A DNA stretch of 31,125 nucleotides from Tieghemiomyces parasiticus (taxonomy: Eukaryota > Kickxellomycota > Dimargaritomycetes > Dimargaritales > Dimargaritaceae), in assembly GCA_027575765.1 (NCBI GenBank), contig JANBPT010000550.1:1-31125 (forward strand), in the 5' to 3' direction. The number at the start of each line of letters is the position of its first letter. Within the stretch, counting starts at the first letter, position 1. The translations under genes and the position numbers were made by a program. The notes under the pieces were generated by a model that saw nothing but the letters and a program-made list of their open reading frames with translations, was not told the origin of the DNA and ran no database searches. This document shows positions 29,501-31,125 of the stretch, one piece after another.

Positions 29501-31125
29501 ACTAAATGCCTCTTTCGTAGAATAAACAAATACACGTTCCTGCAAACACCGCCACACTGAAAGTAGTAATGAGTTGCCCGAGGCTTTTGGTCATAGGATA
29601 GATGTGGCAGAGTTAAGAACTGCCCGGGGGAACGGGGGCGCTAACTAACCCATAATTACTGAAAATAAAGAACAAAGGCTTACTAAAACTGGACCTTGGT
29701 GGGCAGGAGTTGAGTGATTAGATGATGGATGCCACCTATTAAGTCGCAACCCGGAGGGTCTTTTATACACGAAGGGTGCCGAGTATCCATCGTAGTGGAT
29801 AAAGCTTGATTAAGGAGGAAGCCAAAGTCAACAGTGCGAGGCGGGGCTCCATCTGAACCAAGAAGGCCATGTCGCTTGACGGGTGCCCTATATAATTGGA
29901 GGTGGAGGGGCCCGCCAAGACGGCGACATCCATCAGCGCAGGAAGGTTGATGAGAGGGCGTAGCTATGGAGTAGTGTATGGATAAGAGCCGAGGGAAGAA
30001 AAACTGATAGCTCGATAAGGGGGGTAACGAATATGGCTTATGGAGGCATGGCCGAACTGATCGGAGTTAAGGCAGTACTTTACAGGCCGGATGGGTTAAA
30101 GGGTTAACCTTTGAAGTGGCACTAGACCACAGAGGTTGGTGCTGCGGATAAAGCACAGTTAAGCCTAAGATGACCAGTAGGATAGCATACGTCAGTCTAG
30201 GAGCTGGGTTTTCCTTGTATCACAACCCATATGATTACCTCCGCAGCGTGTCGACTCCTGAAGCGCCATCCCCCATCCCGCCCAACTTAACTAACCGTGG
30301 TATGCAGGCCCTCCCTTGCCACTTTGATTCCGAGGATCGTAAGGCGGCTTGCCCTGTATCTCAGCTGACTACCATGTGGAGCTTGGCTGCTTCCTGCCGC
30401 ACCACCATCAACGAGTAGCCAGCTCACCTCCGCAGGGGCCACTACCCTCCTGAAGATGGGCGTTGGCCTGGCCACCCGTTAGGCAGGATCGGCACACGCT
30501 ACAGAGGAAAGGCATTGAGACAGCTGCGAGCCACCCGGTTGCCTGCTGGGTAACTGGTCAATGTCTAAATTGCTTCCTCCGGTACTATGCACACAATCCT
30601 GCCCAGGGACCTGAGTCAGCGCAGCCATTACAACCGCCGGGTCCCCCGCGGCCTCACCGGAGCCGAACCTCTTGCAGTGCCCCCCCCACGGTCCCGACCT
30701 ACCCCCTCTGCGATTACGGGTCGTAAAGGGATGTCCAACGACGGCTGCACGGAAAGCAATTGCCACACACACGGGAGGCAGTCGTGGAGACCCGGAGGTC
30801 ACGGCCAGTCAGGCTCCACCTAAACGACTTTAGGGCCGGCTTTGACGGCTGTATGGGAAAGGGCCCGCATGGCCGAATAGCACGACGGCCATTATTAAGG
30901 TAAACGTGCCTCCGATTTTAGTCGCCGTGAGCTTTATAGTGTGTCTCTAGCGCAGACTACCCCGGAAGCGCGGAAGTGCAAGTGAGGAGTGGAATGGAAT
31001 GGAAAGACGGGCGTGGAATCCGGATACCGAATCGCTAAGGATGACAGTGTAGCGGTGGATAGCCGCAATATGGCGCACCATGTCATCCACACGTTCAACT
31101 CACAATGCGACGGCAGGCCTCTGGC
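26595..31125. other. 4.5 kb gene-poor right end
   Basis: No gene I can support. The first 150 nt are the likely promoter of the UNC93-like gene, with an AT-rich patch at 26720-26735. An (AG)n tract follows at 26805-26821. From about 27030 to the end, open frames are short (the longest are 142-147 codons), overlap each other on opposite strands, and lack domain signatures, membrane helices or consistent composition. I found no tRNA, no clear rRNA, no transposase or reverse-transcriptase motif and no terminal repeats. A divergent single-exon gene or a long non-coding RNA cannot be excluded by eye. Confidence 0.5.
26805..26821. repeat. (AG)n microsatellite
   Basis: Perfect AG dinucleotide run about 210 nt upstream of the UNC93-like start codon. 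On the coding strand it reads as a CT tract, which may lie in the promoter. Confidence 0.85.

Noticed and set aside
30055..30110. Words resembling 5S rRNA (GTTAAGGCAGTAC, then GGATGGGTTAAA)
   Set aside because: Only fragments match. The 5' half of a 5S gene and the internal control region are not present in order.
30170..30418. 82-codon plus-strand frame
   Set aside because: Short, isolated, no family resemblance.
1..31125. tRNA genes, CRISPR arrays, transposases or viral genes
   Set aside because: A by-eye search on both strands for B-box sequences, regular repeat-spacer arrays, and integrase or reverse-transcriptase motifs found none. A covariance-model or profile search could still reveal weak ones.

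Overview
The window reads as nuclear DNA from a filamentous-type or early-diverging fungus. The best evidence is a TIM54 gene (a TIM22-complex subunit known from fungi), two YCR023C/ZIF-like MFS transporters, and an UNC93-like (DUF895) membrane protein of the kind common in fungi. Introns are few (three seen in six genes), short (180-249 nt) and bounded by GTAAGT donors. Coding DNA is GC-rich, and intergenic spacers are long (about 0.6-4.5 kb) with many G/C homopolymers. A zygomycete-type lineage is my guess only. There is no bacterial, plasmid or phage signature.

Layout, left to right. From 1000 to 7551 lie two tandem minus-strand MFS transporter paralogs. They are separated by about 3 kb of spacer that includes a C10/G10 inverted repeat. 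A 2.5 kb spacer follows. From 10027 to 16425 is the large Arf-GEF SEC7 (minus), an intact 2132-residue reading frame. At 17497-18487 is ARL1 (minus), reassembled here from three exons; its first coding exon is only ATGG. At 19911-21833 is a CLPTM1/CLPTM1L-family ER membrane protein (minus). At 22403-23665 is TIM54 (plus, two exons), divergent from the CLPTM1-family gene. At 25230-26594 is an UNC93-like MFS protein (minus), convergent with TIM54. The last 4.5 kb (26595-31125) carries no gene I can support.

How the genes work together. ARL1 and SEC7 are adjacent on the same strand. Their products act together at the trans-Golgi, where Arl1-GTP helps recruit Sec7/BIG GEFs that activate Arf1. The next gene (CLPTM1 family) also serves the early secretory pathway. 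The two MFS paralogs share an acidic di-leucine motif in their central loop, which suggests vacuolar or endosomal residence. TIM54 belongs to mitochondrial carrier-protein import and appears unrelated to its neighbours.

The most notable points are a natural Leu in the SEC7 domain at the position where Met-to-Leu gives brefeldin A resistance in other Arf-GEFs, the SEC7-ARL1 linkage, the 4-nt ARL1 start exon that splits the myristoylated Gly codon, and the His-rich loop in only one of the two tandem transporters. I found no convincing previously undescribed multi-gene system.
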